From Rhodospirillaceae bacterium (GTDB lineage: Bacteria > Pseudomonadota > Alphaproteobacteria > Rhodospirillales > UBA2165): a stretch of 64,000 nucleotides of DNA. Each line of letters begins with the position of its first letter. Position 1 is the stretch's first letter. The stretch lies in the NCBI GenBank assembly GCA_947467145.1, contig CANIGJ010000001.1, positions 124,001 through 188,000 on the forward strand, written 5' to 3'. Made by a program: the position numbers and the translations under genes. The notes beneath the pieces were generated by a model that worked only from the letters and a program-made list of their open reading frames with translations, did no database searches and was not told the origin of the DNA. This document shows, one piece after another, positions 26,420-34,864 of the stretch.

Positions 26420-28756
26420 ATGGGCCAGTTCGCCCTTGGACAGCCGGTACAACGATTCGAAGATCCCCGGCTGCTGACCGGCCGGGGCAATTATGTCAGC
26501 GACGTCCATTTCCACGATCAATTGCACGGTTATGCCGTCCGCTCGCCGCATGCCCACGCGACCCTGACGTCCCTAGACATCTCCGCCGCGCTCGAAGCGC
26601 CGGGCGTTGTCGCCATCTTGACCCATGAGGATATCAAGCGCGCCGGGATGGGCACGACCCATTCGCATATCCCGCGCAAACGCCCCAAGGACGGCTCGCC
26701 CGATTATGCCCGCGCCCATCCAGGCCTGATTCCGGTCGGCGGCCGCGTCCGCATTGTCGGCGACCCCATAGCCTTCGTGCTGGCCGAGAGCCTGGAAGAG
26801 GCGAAGGACGCCGCTGAACTGATCGTTGCGGATTACGACGTTTTGACATCGATCACCGAGACCCTGCACGCCGCCGACGATGGCGTCGCCCAGCTCTACG
26901 AGGATTTCCCCAACAACATCTCGACCATCGCCGAAGCCGGCAACAAGGAATTGACCGAGGCCGCCTTCGCCAAGGCTAAGCACATCGTCACGCAGCGCTT
27001 CGTCATCAACCGCATCACCACGGCATCGATGGAGACACGCGGATCGGTCGGCGTTTATGACGCGCACGAAGACCGCTATACGCTGTATTGCGACACGCAG
27101 GGTCCGCACGGCTCGCGCACCGAACTGGCGCAAGATGTGTTCAAGATCCCCGAATACAAGCTGCGCATTGTCGCACGCGACATCGGCGGCGCCTTCGGCC
27201 TAAAGGGCACGCACTTTCCGGAAAACCGGCTGACCCTGTTGGGCGCCAAATTGACCGGGCGCCCGGTCAAATGGGTGAGCGACCGTTCGGAATCCTTCAT
27301 CTCCGACGATCATGCGCGCGACTGCGTGACCGACGCCGAGCTGGCATTGGACGAGCACGGCAACTTCATCGGCCTGCGCGTCAAGACGACCAACAATACC
27401 GGCGCTTACATCACGAGCGGCCCGGCGCTGGTGCCGACCTTCATGAATATCGGCTGCCTGCAGGGTTGCTACAAAACGCCGGCCGCGCATGTCACCGTGA
27501 CCACCGTCTATACCAACACGCAGCCGACCGGCCCCTATCGCGGCGCCGGACGTCCCGAGGCGATCTATGTCATCGAACGCCTGATCGATATCGCGGCCAA
27601 AGAATTGGGCATGGACCGGTTGGAGTTGCGCCGCAAGAATTTGATCCCGCCCGAGGCAATGCCGTTCCAGACCGCGATCACCTACAAGTTCGATTCCGGC
27701 AACTTCCCCAAGAACATGGATATGGCGTTGGACATGGCCGACGTCGGCACCTTCGACAAACGCCGCAAGGAGTCCGAAGCGCGCGGCAAGCTGCGTGGGC
27801 TCGGCGTCATCCACATGATCGAACAGGCCGGCGGGCCGCGCCCAGAATATGCCGAGATCCGCTTCGATCCCAGCGGCACGGTCAGCCTGTTCATGGGTAC
27901 CAAGGCGCAAGGCCAAGGCCACGAGACCATGTACAAGATCATGATGTCGCATCTGCTCGGCGTTGATACTGATCGGGTGCGCGTCGTCGATCATGATACC
28001 GACCAAGTCAGCTACGGCATGGGCACGGTGGGTTCGCGCTCGGCCCTGTCGGGTGGTGGCGCCATCCATGGCGCGGCGCAAAAGATCATCGCCAAGGGCC
28101 GCAAGATCGCCGCGCATATGATGGAAACGTCCGAGTCCGATATCGAATTCGATGCCGGCACCTTCCGCGTCGCCGGCACCGATAAATCGCTCACCATCGA
28201 GAAGATCGCGCAGACCGCGTTCAACCAGCCGGCCTTGCCCAAGGGCATGGAAGCCGGGTTCTACGAGAATATGACCTACACCCCGCAGGGCGGCAGCTTC
28301 CCCAACGGCTGCCATGTCTGCGAGGTCGAGATCGATCCCGATACCGGCGGCACCACGATCCTGCGTTATGTCGCGGTCGACGATGTGGGAACCGTGGTCA
28401 ATGCTCTGACGTTGGAAGGCCAGGTCCATGGCGGCATCGTGCAGGGTGCCGGTCAGGCCTTGTTCGAAAACATCAACTACGACCCCGAGTCCGGCCAGAT
28501 GCGCTCAGGCTCCTTCATGGATTACGGCATGCCGCGGGCACAGGATTTCTGCTCGTTCGAGATCGGCAACAATCCAGTGCCGACGCCGAACAATGTGCTC
28601 GGCATCAAGGGTGCGGGCGAAGCCGGCACCACCGGTGCGCTGGCCTGCGTGATGAACGCCATCAACGATGCGCTCAGCCAATTCGGCGTGCGCCATCTGG
28701 AAATGCCCTGCACGCCGGAGAAGGTCTGGCGCGCCATACATAGTGGGAGAGCCTGA
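26420..28756 (+). CDS. Xanthine dehydrogenase/aldehyde oxidase-family molybdopterin subunit (orphan)
   Basis: 778 aa using ATG 26420 (MGQFALGQPVQRFEDPRLLTG); the earlier ATG at 26384 adds 12 weakly conserved residues. The active-site loop P372-Y-R-G-A-G-R378 is the form II type, not the AYRCSFR loop of true CO dehydrogenase. The catalytic Glu is E734 in KGAGEAGTTGA. Mo-cofactor segments such as GGAFGLKGTHFPENR are present. It hydroxylates an aldehyde or N-heterocycle in related proteins. The matching FAD (CoxM-like) and 2Fe-2S (CoxS-like) subunits are absent on both sides. It ends in TGATG with the glyoxalase-like gene. Confidence 0.94.
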   Translation: MGQFALGQPVQRFEDPRLLTGRGNYVSDVHFHDQLHGYAVRSPHAHATLTSLDISAALEAPGVVAILTHEDIKRAGMGTTHSHIPRKRPKDGSPDYARAHPGLIPVGGRVRIVGDPIAFVLAESLEEAKDAAELIVADYDVLTSITETLHAADDGVAQLYEDFPNNISTIAEAGNKELTEAAFAKAKHIVTQRFVINRITTASMETRGSVGVYDAHEDRYTLYCDTQGPHGSRTELAQDVFKIPEYKLRIVARDIGGAFGLKGTHFPENRLTLLGAKLTGRPVKWVSDRSESFISDDHARDCVTDAELALDEHGNFIGLRVKTTNNTGAYITSGPALVPTFMNIGCLQGCYKTPAAHVTVTTVYTNTQPTGPYRGAGRPEAIYVIERLIDIAAKELGMDRLELRRKNLIPPEAMPFQTAITYKFDSGNFPKNMDMALDMADVGTFDKRRKESEARGKLRGLGVIHMIEQAGGPRPEYAEIRFDPSGTVSLFMGTKAQGQGHETMYKIMMSHLLGVDTDRVRVVDHDTDQVSYGMGTVGSRSALSGGGAIHGAAQKIIAKGRKIAAHMMETSESDIEFDAGTFRVAGTDKSLTIEKIAQTAFNQPALPKGMEAGFYENMTYTPQGGSFPNGCHVCEVEIDPDTGGTTILRYVAVDDVGTVVNALTLEGQVHGGIVQGAGQALFENINYDPESGQMRSGSFMDYGMPRAQDFCSFEIGNNPVPTPNNVLGIKGAGEAGTTGALACVMNAINDALSQFGVRHLEMPCTPEKVWRAIHSGRA

Positions 28757-29172
28757 TGAAATATCTGCACACCATGGTGCGGGTGAGCGACCCGGACAAA
28801 ACGCTCGCCTTCTTCAAGCTGCTGGGTCTCGAAGAGATCCGCCGGCGCGATGTGCCGCAGGGCAAATTCACGCTCATCTTCGTGGCGGCACCCGGCGACG
28901 AAGACGCGCAGATCGAGCTTACCCATAACTGGGATGAAAGCGGTTACGGCGAAGGACGCAATTTCGGCCATGTCGCCTATCAGGTCGATGACATCTACGC
29001 GCTGTGCCAGCGCCTGATGGACGGCGGCATCACCATCAATCGCCCGCCGCGCGACGGCAAGATGGCCTTCGTGCGCTCGCCCGACAATATCTCGGTCGAA
29101 CTGTTGCAGAAGGGCGATGCCCTACCGGCCGCCGAGCCGTGGGCCAGCATGCCGAATATCGGCAAATGGTGA
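28756..29172 (+). CDS. Glyoxalase/VOC-family metalloprotein
   Basis: 138 aa, two beta-alpha-beta-beta-beta modules. All four metal ligands of lactoylglutathione lyase have counterparts: His5 (YLHTMVRV), Glu in QIELTHNW, His in NFGHVAYQVDD, Glu in ISVELLQ. It could be a true glyoxalase I or another VOC isomerase or lyase working on a product of the upstream Mo-hydroxylase. The ATG overlaps that gene's TGA (TGATG), which indicates co-translation. The 11-bp tandem array begins just beyond its stop. Confidence 0.92.
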   Translation: MKYLHTMVRVSDPDKTLAFFKLLGLEEIRRRDVPQGKFTLIFVAAPGDEDAQIELTHNWDESGYGEGRNFGHVAYQVDDIYALCQRLMDGGITINRPPRDGKMAFVRSPDNISVELLQKGDALPAAEPWASMPNIGKW

Positions 29173-29214
29173 GATGAAAATCGCCATCCGCTCCACGTGA
29201 AGTCGGCATCCGGT

Positions 29215-29334
29215 TCTACATTCGGCCGACACACGGTCTACATTCTATCGACTTTGGATCGACATCGGATCGACAGGCTATCTACAGCGCATCGACATTC
29301 GCCTACATGTCATCTACATCGAATCTACATTTTC
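29215..29334. repeat. 11-bp-period degenerate tandem array, 11 units
   Basis: Units begin at 29215, 29226, 29237, 29248, 29259, 29270, 29281, 29292, 29302, 29313 and 29324, so the spacing is 11 bp except one of 10. Consensus is T-C-(G/T)-A-C-A-T-n-n-n-n; positions 2 (C), 4 (A) and 5 (C) are invariant, and position 3 is always G or T. Three weaker units may precede it (29181, 29192, 29203). Since 11 is not a multiple of 3, it is not a protein repeat in one frame. It sits 42 bp after the glyoxalase stop. Function unknown. Confidence 0.85.
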
Positions 29335-29578
29335 CGGGCCGTTTTAGGCGACACACTTGGCAAGATTGGCGGATTTCTGCGGCTTTACCATGTCCAAGAG
29401 CTGATTACCGCGATCAGCGCGACGCGATGAAAAGAACATATTAGGAACGATATGGGTCGGTCTCAGGCCGCCGTCAAGGGCTGCAATCCCCCGCACTGCG
29501 CCACGTGTCCGACGATTTAGTTTTTCAACTGCGTCGGCCCGCCATCCCCAATTGTCGGCAAGCCCCCCATGTGACTAG

Positions 29579-29599
29579 GGTACTCGCAGTAAGAGTACC
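29579..29599. promoter_or_regulatory. Perfect inverted repeat upstream of a secreted-protein gene
   Basis: GGTACTC (29579-29585) and GAGTACC (29593-29599) flank GCAGTAA. The centre lies 53 bp upstream of the ATG at 29642, the right place for an operator; it could also form a 7-bp RNA hairpin in the leader. Confidence 0.5.
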
Positions 29600-29641
29600 G
29601 TAAAAACGTCATCGTCCCATCAAGGGCTATAAGGGGGTTTA

Positions 29642-30028
29642 ATGTCTCAGAAAATCTATGCGTTGGCTGTGCTCGCCGCATTGGCGGCGCCGACAATCGC
29701 GCTCGCTGACGACGGTCCATTCAAAGGCCGCACGAAAGCAGTCGGTGCTAATTGCCAGAAGAATACATATTTCGATATCGATGCGAGCATCATCGGCAAC
29801 AAGGTCGAAGGTACTTTCCAAGGCGATACATTTCGTGGCCCGGTTAAATTCTCGGGCGAAGCGACCGAGACCACGTTTACTGCAAACCATACGTTTGTGA
29901 ATCTCAACAACCTCAAGGTCGTGATTTCCGGCAAGCGCGTCGATGCAGAGACGTTCGCGTTTACCACCGTGTGGAACGGCGGCGGGCCAAACAACTGCCA
30001 ATCCGAAGGCGTCGGAAAGAAAGCCTGA
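29642..30028 (+). CDS. Small secreted protein of unknown function
   Basis: 128 aa. Strong ribosome site (AAGGGGG at about 29630-29636). Sec signal peptide with cleavage expected after ALA near residue 22 (TIALA/DDGPF). The mature part, about 106 aa, is predicted beta-rich, with two cysteines (GANCQK and NNCQSE near the two ends) that could close a disulfide. The pattern of short strands (KVEGTFQGDTF, VKFSGEATETTF) suggests a small beta-barrel or sandwich. No named family recognised. It is monocistronic, with its own terminator just downstream. Confidence 0.82.
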   Translation: MSQKIYALAVLAALAAPTIALADDGPFKGRTKAVGANCQKNTYFDIDASIIGNKVEGTFQGDTFRGPVKFSGEATETTFTANHTFVNLNNLKVVISGKRVDAETFAFTTVWNGGGPNNCQSEGVGKKA

Positions 30029-30040
30029 TCCAAAATCAAA

Positions 30041-30064
30041 AGGGCGCCTGCGGGCGCCCTTTTT
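30041..30064 (+). terminator. Rho-independent terminator, likely bidirectional
   Basis: AGGGCGCC (30041-30048), loop TGCG, GGCGCCCT (30053-30060), then TTTT (30061-30064). It follows the secreted-protein gene by 12 bases. The upstream AAAA on the plus strand gives the minus strand a T-stretch too, so it probably also ends aroG (stop at 30082). Confidence 0.9.
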
Positions 30065-30081
30065 AATTCTGTCCTCAAGCC

Positions 30082-31476
30082 TTACTGCGCAGCTTGCGAA
30101 TTCAACGGCGCGCCGTTTTGGCGGACCGCGCGTTCGAGCTTCAGCTTATCGGCAACGATAAACGCGACTTCGAGCGCCTGCTTGGCGTTCAAGCGCGGAT
30201 CGCAATGCGTATGATAACGATCCTTGAGATCGGCTTCGGTGATCGCCTGGCTGCCGCCGACGCATTCGGTGACATCGCGGCCCGTCAATTCGAGATGGAT
30301 GCCGCCGGCATGCGTGCCCTCGGCGCGATGCACCGCGAAGAAGGCTTCGCATTCCGACAAAATGCTGTCGAAATGGCGCGTCTTATAACCGCCTGAGCTT
30401 TTGACCGTATTGGCATGCATGGGATCGCACGACCACACGACGCTGCGGCCTTCCTGCTTGATCCGGCGCACCAGGCCCGGCAACACGCGATCGACCTTCT
30501 CCGCCCCCATGCGCACGATCAGGGTCATACGGCCCGCTTCGTTCTCCGGGTTCAGAATATCGAGCAGCTTCATGAGCTGATCCGGCTCGGCGGTCGGGCC
30601 GACCTTGGTGGCGATCGGATTGCCGATGCCGCGCATGAATTCGAGATGCGCATTGTCGAGCTGGCGCGTGCGTTCGCCCACCCACACCATATGGGCCGAG
30701 GTGTCGTACCAATCGCCGGTGAGTGAATCGACGCGCGTCATCGCCTGCTCGTAGGGCAGCATCAGCGCTTCGTGCGAGGTGAAGAATTCGGTTTCGCGGA
30801 TCTGCGGCGTCGTCTCGCTCGTCAGGCCGCAGGCCGCCATGAACTGGAGCGTCTCATCGAGACGGTCCGCCAAATCCTTGTACTTCGCACCCAGCTCGGT
30901 ATCGGCGACGAAGCCCATATTCCACTGATGCACGCGATGCAGGTCGGCATAACCGCCCTGGGCGAAAGCGCGCAGCAGGTTCAAGGTCGCCGCCGACTGA
31001 TTGTAGGCCTGTACCATGCGCGCCGGATCGGGCGTGCGCGCTTCGGGCGTGAACTCGATCGCATTCACATTGTCGCCGCGATAGCTGGGCAAGGTGACGC
31101 CGTTGATCGTCTCGGTCGCTTCGGAACGCGGCTTGGCGAATTGGCCTGCCATGCGCCCGACCTTCACCACCGGCATGGCCGCGCCGAACGTCAGCACCAC
31201 CGCCATCTGGAGCAGCACGCGGAACGTATCGCGGATGTTGTCGGGGTGGAATTCGGCGAAGCTTTCCGCACAGTCGCCACCCTGGAGCAGAAAAGCCTCG
31301 CCATTGGCGACGCGCGCCAAGTGACGCTTGAGGCTGCGCGCTTCGCCCGCAAACACGAGCGGCGGATAGCCCTTCAAAGTCTTCTCGACCTCGACGAGTT
31401 TGGCCGGGTCCGGGTACTCGGGTACCTGCAGAATCGGCTTATCGCGCCAGCTATTCGGCGTCCACTTCGCAGCCAT
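30082..31476 (-). CDS. aroG: Class II 3-deoxy-7-phosphoheptulonate synthase
   Basis: 464 aa, the plant/Mycobacterium-type DAHP synthase that joins PEP and erythrose-4-phosphate at the entry of the shikimate pathway. Recognisable blocks: [11 protein letters not shown] (metal Cys), [36 protein letters not shown] and [18 protein letters not shown]. The N-terminus ([19 protein letters not shown]) matches the class II form. The symbol follows M. tuberculosis usage and could differ in this lineage. Its leader contains two adjacent hairpins (31481-31520), one of which holds the putative ribosome site in its loop. Confidence 0.96.
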   Translation of the reverse strand: MAAKWTPNSWRDKPILQVPEYPDPAKLVEVEKTLKGYPPLVFAGEARSLKRHLARVANGEAFLLQGGDCAESFAEFHPDNIRDTFRVLLQMAVVLTFGAAMPVVKVGRMAGQFAKPRSEATETINGVTLPSYRGDNVNAIEFTPEARTPDPARMVQAYNQSAATLNLLRAFAQGGYADLHRVHQWNMGFVADTELGAKYKDLADRLDETLQFMAACGLTSETTPQIRETEFFTSHEALMLPYEQAMTRVDSLTGDWYDTSAHMVWVGERTRQLDNAHLEFMRGIGNPIATKVGPTAEPDQLMKLLDILNPENEAGRMTLIVRMGAEKVDRVLPGLVRRIKQEGRSVVWSCDPMHANTVKSSGGYKTRHFDSILSECEAFFAVHRAEGTHAGGIHLELTGRDVTECVGGSQAITEADLKDRYHTHCDPRLNAKQALEVAFIVADKLKLERAVRQNGAPLNSQAAQ

Positions 31477-31480
31477 GACA

Positions 31481-31520
31481 CTTAATTCCCAGATTAAGGG
31501 GGCTTGATATACGCCCCCCT
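31481..31520 (-). promoter_or_regulatory. Two adjacent hairpins in the aroG leader
   Basis: Read on the minus strand: hairpin A pairs GGGGGC (31518-31513) with GCCCCC (31503-31498) across nine bases; hairpin B pairs CTTAAT (31498-31493) with ATTAAG (31486-31481) around the loop CTGGGA, where GGGA is the likely ribosome site, about ten bases from the ATG. The two stems share one base. This could be an attenuator, or hairpin A may be the terminator of the upstream lipoprotein gene, although no T-run follows it. Confidence 0.45.
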
Positions 31521-31592
31521 CGTTAATTTATCAATGTTTGCACGCCATCGGGGAAAAATCCGGCGGAAAACCGCCCTTCTCTACCTATCCGT

Positions 31593-32516
31593 CTATTTTC
31601 CGGGACGCATCGAATTGAGCACCGTCAGCGCGGCCTGCTGGAACTGCTCGCGGGTCATGCCTTCGCGCACGCGTCCATCGCGCAGCAACGAGGTCACCAA
31701 ATCCGGCTCTACATTTACACCCGCGCGATCCATGAGATCGGTGAAGAAATTGTTGGGACAGATCGCCATCACGCCGTTCAGGTAGCTGGAGCGGAATTCC
31801 TCGGTGCGGTCGCTTTTGGCCTGCGACGCGGGCGCCATCGGCCCGATCTCGGCGACGACCTTGTCGTAATGTTCGCGCCAGGTTTCCACCGGCATGCGCG
31901 GCAGCAGCGCCATATGTGCGTTCTCCGGCACCTTATAATTCAAGAACTGATGCCAACGGTCGTAGGGATAGGCACCCTTGGCGTTACCGACGTCGGTGTC
32001 GATTTTGACCTCAAGCTCGACATCGAGGATATCGGCCAAGGATTGCGCCGCGCGCAGCCGGTTGCGCGTCAAGGCCTCGGCCAAGCGCGCCCGAGCCTGC
32101 TCGTCTTCGGCGCCGTCGCGTTCGCGATGCGCAAAACCGACCAGCAGATCGAAATCCTGATCGGCCCGCACGAATTCGATCGGCGTGCCGCATTTCGCGG
32201 CTTGGATCTGCATCTCGTCCACCACAACCGCGCCCGGCCAGGATTTGAGATCCATCGGCTGGGCGCCGACGACGGCCGCAACGCGAAGGGCGCGCGGATA
32301 TTTACGCAGATGAATAAGATTGTCGGTCAGGAAGAACGACATTTCCTGATTGCTGGACTCTGGTGTTGCTTGGGCCGCCGCCGCAGCGGGTTTGACGCCG
32401 TCGAGCGAAGCGTCGGGCGCACCCGCACGCCCGCCGCCGAACGGGCTGAATTTGGATTCACATCCGTTCAACGCCAAAAGCGCCGCACCGGCCAGAATTA
32501 AACCGCGAACCAACAT
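31593..32516 (-). CDS. Lipoprotein of unknown function
   Basis: 307 aa. The signal peptide ends in lipobox LNGC (Cys at about residue 19), and Glu at +2 does not suggest inner-membrane retention. A Gly/Ala/Pro-rich linker (about 25-60) is followed by a soluble domain with two alpha-beta-looking halves: RALRVAAVVGAQPMDL... and HMALLPRMPVETWREHYD. The C-terminal GMTREQFQQAALTVLN helix is distinctive. No known family recognised. It begins 19 bases after gor on the same strand and is probably co-transcribed with it. Confidence 0.85.
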   Translation of the reverse strand: MLVRGLILAGAALLALNGCESKFSPFGGGRAGAPDASLDGVKPAAAAAQATPESSNQEMSFFLTDNLIHLRKYPRALRVAAVVGAQPMDLKSWPGAVVVDEMQIQAAKCGTPIEFVRADQDFDLLVGFAHRERDGAEDEQARARLAEALTRNRLRAAQSLADILDVELEVKIDTDVGNAKGAYPYDRWHQFLNYKVPENAHMALLPRMPVETWREHYDKVVAEIGPMAPASQAKSDRTEEFRSSYLNGVMAICPNNFFTDLMDRAGVNVEPDLVTSLLRDGRVREGMTREQFQQAALTVLNSMRPGK

Positions 32517-32535
32517 ACTGTCTTATTCCGCCGCC

Positions 32536-33909
32536 TTATTGTGCTGCTTGGGCTTCCGGGTCCGCACGCTTCGTCCGCATGGTGACGAATTCCTCGGCGG
32601 CCGACGGATGGATGCCGACGGTCGCATCGAACTGCGCCTTGGTGGCTCCGCATTTGATGGCGATGGCGATGCCCTGAATGATCTCCGGCGAGTCCGCGCC
32701 CATCATGTGGCAGCCGACGACCTTATCGGTCTTCGCATCGACGACGATCTTCATATAGGTGCGTTCGTCGCGCCCCGACAGCGTATGGATCAACGGTTTG
32801 AAGCGCGATTCATACACATCGAGCTTGCCGTAAACTTTACGCGCCTGCGCCTCGGTCAACCCAACGGTCGAGATCGGCGGGGTCGAGAACACGGCCGTCG
32901 GCACGTTTTCCAGATCGGCCTTGATCGGATTGTTGTTGAACAAGGTTTCCGATACCGCGCGACCCTCGGCGATGGCGACCGGGGTCAATTGGATTTTGTC
33001 GGTCACGTCGCCCACCGCGTAAATGTGCGAGACGTTGGTCCGTTGCCAATCGTCGACGATGATCGCGCCATTCTCTTTGGTCTTCACGCCGGCGGCCTCA
33101 AGCCCCAGCGATTTGGTATTGGGCGTGCGGCCGGTGGCATAGAGAACGCAATCCACGATCAGTTTCTCGCCGTTCGACAGGGTGAGCGTCAGAAGCTCGC
33201 CCTGCTTGGCGATGGCGGTGACTTCGGCGCCTTGCTTTACATTCACATGACGCTTGGCCATTTCGCCCGCCAATGCCGCCGAGATGTCGTCATCGAAGCC
33301 GCGCAGCAGCTGCGAGCGCACGATCATCGTGACCTCGGACCCCAGCCCTTCGAAGATGCCGGCGAACTCGACCGCGATGTAACCCGCACCAACGATGGCG
33401 ATGCGCTCGGGGCGCTTCGGCAATTCGAGCGCTTCGTTGGACGTGATGGCGTGTTCGATACCCGGAATTTTCGGAAGTGTCGGCCAGCCGCCGACCGCGA
33501 TCAGGATGTTGGCGCCGGTAATGCGCTTGCCGTTCACTTCCACAGTATGCGGATCGACCAGCACGCCACGACCTTCGTGCAACGCCACCTTGTTGTTCTT
33601 CAGGATCGACAGATAGATGCCGTGCAGACGATCGAGCTCTTTATTCTTGTTGTTGATGAGTGTCGCCCAGTCATGCCGAGCGCCCTCGATGGTCCAGCCG
33701 TAATTGACCGCATCTTCGAACTGGGCGGCGTAATGGGCGCCGTACACCAGCAGCTTTTTCGGAATGCAGCCGCGCAGCACGCAGGTGCCGCCGACCCGGT
33801 CGGATTCGACCACGGCCGAGCGTGCACCGTAGCCGCCCGCCAGACGCGAGGCGCGCACGCCGCCCGAACCGGCGCCGATGGTGATCAGGTCATAGTCGAA
33901 TTGCGGCAT
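32536..33909 (-). CDS. gor: Glutathione-disulfide reductase
   Basis: 457 aa FAD/NADPH pyridine-nucleotide disulfide oxidoreductase that keeps glutathione reduced. FAD-binding GAGSGGVRAS near residue 12, redox-active Cys43 and Cys48 (GGTCVLRGCIPKK), NADPH-binding GAGYIAVEFAGI near 170, and the C-terminal active-site His-Glu in VGIHPSAAEEF. The RGCIPKK wording and the overall length favour glutathione reductase over mercuric reductase or dihydrolipoamide dehydrogenase. The upstream 190-bp gap carries repeated TGTCA motifs. Confidence 0.95.
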   Translation of the reverse strand: MPQFDYDLITIGAGSGGVRASRLAGGYGARSAVVESDRVGGTCVLRGCIPKKLLVYGAHYAAQFEDAVNYGWTIEGARHDWATLINNKNKELDRLHGIYLSILKNNKVALHEGRGVLVDPHTVEVNGKRITGANILIAVGGWPTLPKIPGIEHAITSNEALELPKRPERIAIVGAGYIAVEFAGIFEGLGSEVTMIVRSQLLRGFDDDISAALAGEMAKRHVNVKQGAEVTAIAKQGELLTLTLSNGEKLIVDCVLYATGRTPNTKSLGLEAAGVKTKENGAIIVDDWQRTNVSHIYAVGDVTDKIQLTPVAIAEGRAVSETLFNNNPIKADLENVPTAVFSTPPISTVGLTEAQARKVYGKLDVYESRFKPLIHTLSGRDERTYMKIVVDAKTDKVVGCHMMGADSPEIIQGIAIAIKCGATKAQFDATVGIHPSAAEEFVTMRTKRADPEAQAAQ

Positions 33910-33930
33910 GGCAGGCCTCGTTCCTAGCAG

Positions 33931-34022
33931 GGTGACACCGAAATCCGCCGTTTTCGGGCTTCGATGTCAACTAATGTCACCTTTTGACACCCATTTGCAC
34001 GTTTGCGCGGGCATTGTCACCC
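33931..34022. repeat. Cluster of TGTCACC-type motifs upstream of gor
   Basis: GGTGACACC (33931-33939), TGTCA (33965-33969), TGTCACC (33975-33981), TTGACACCC (33984-33992) and TGTCACCC (34015-34022). Two of them start 10 bp apart. They lie between gor and the HEPN-like gene, where a gor promoter is expected. Possible binding sites; the regulator is unknown. Confidence 0.4.
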
Positions 34023-34101
34023 GCGAGTGGGCGACGGGCAGCTGAGTCACTTAGGCAGCCCCAGGCCGAACTTCAACTTTTAATTCCAAGTCAGGAAAGC
34101 A

Positions 34102-34800
34102 TCAGGAACGATTGAAACCCTGAATCGCAATGCTTTTAATTTGTGAAATATCGCCGGGCCCTTGGGACGTATCAATTCCGAGACGCTCAAAAAGAAGGCG
34201 CGCAAATTCTTTGTCCACAGCCTCGAAAATTCTCTTCATCTTACTACTATCAAAATTTAGAGCTTCTCCAGCCTCAAAGAATTTCAAAATCTTCAGTTTT
34301 GAAAACTCAGATGGCGAGAGAATTGATCGATCGTGCAATATGACGTGCCGCAATATGCGCAGGTCGCCGAAAACATCGGACGCGACCTCATTCTTTGGTA
34401 TTTCGGCAATCTTCGCCAGCTTGTAACGAAGCCCTTCTTCCCAATATGCGAAGATAAAGCTGATGATCGCTTGGCATATTAGCTGCTCGTTCGAGCCCGA
34501 TTTTTCATTGCGAATAAGAAAATCTTTAACACGAACGATATTGTGGTGAATGACGTCAGGCTGAGAAGGGTCTGAATGGCTTACATATACCATGCCCAAC
34601 CCCGCCGCAGCCTTCGCACGAGCTTCCTTTGAACGTGCTGCTGTTTGCACACGAGCTTTCTGAAGTTTGATAACTCGGGAATTTTCAGAAAAGCCCGCAC
34701 AAGCATCGGCGTATAGGCCTATTTGTGAATTGAGAAAGGCAATGCCTTCTTTGATAGCCTCAATAAAAGCTTGCTCGGCGGGAGTCGGGGAAGAACTCAT
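34102..34800 (-). CDS. HEPN-like protein, AT-rich, probably acquired
   Basis: 232 aa. All-helical prediction with no signal peptide. The segment GDLRILRHVILHDRSIL contains Arg151-x4-His156, the RX4-6H motif of HEPN ribonucleases, followed by SKLKILKFFEAGEAL, a pattern I know from stand-alone HEPN-type proteins. An EEGLRYKLAKIA helix precedes it as expected. The gene is far more AT-rich than its neighbours: bases 34201-34260 contain only 21 G or C. No partner antitoxin or mobility gene is adjacent. Toxic or defence RNase is plausible; a non-catalytic role is also possible. Confidence 0.75.
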   Translation of the reverse strand: MSSSPTPAEQAFIEAIKEGIAFLNSQIGLYADACAGFSENSRVIKLQKARVQTAARSKEARAKAAAGLGMVYVSHSDPSQPDVIHHNIVRVKDFLIRNEKSGSNEQLICQAIISFIFAYWEEGLRYKLAKIAEIPKNEVASDVFGDLRILRHVILHDRSILSPSEFSKLKILKFFEAGEALNFDSSKMKRIFEAVDKEFARLLFERLGIDTSQGPGDISQIKSIAIQGFNRS

Positions 34801-34864
34801 GGAGGCTATCTCTTAAATTCTATACCGCAGGGTTAACCGATTCCAATAACACGCCCCAGTCGAA

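Larger units (their letters stand above)
29173..29641. other. Long intergenic region (about 470 bp)
   Basis: No convincing gene. The first part (29181-29334) is the 11-bp-period array described separately. From 29335 to about 29570 I see nothing definable apart from lower G+C than the flanks. 29579-29599 is an inverted repeat ahead of the secreted-protein gene. The short frames that cross the region (for example one at 29197-29430) have no ribosome site and run through the repeat. Confidence 0.6.

Noticed and set aside
26420..28756. True aerobic CO dehydrogenase large subunit (CoxL form I)
   Set aside because: The active-site loop is PYRGAGR rather than AYRCSFR, and coxM/coxS are missing.
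29215..29334. CRISPR-like array
   Set aside because: Units are 11 bp, contiguous and degenerate, with no unique spacers and no cas genes in the window.
29197..29430. 77-codon frame across the 11-bp array
   Set aside because: No ribosome site, low-complexity translation dictated by the repeat, and the array's period is not a codon multiple.
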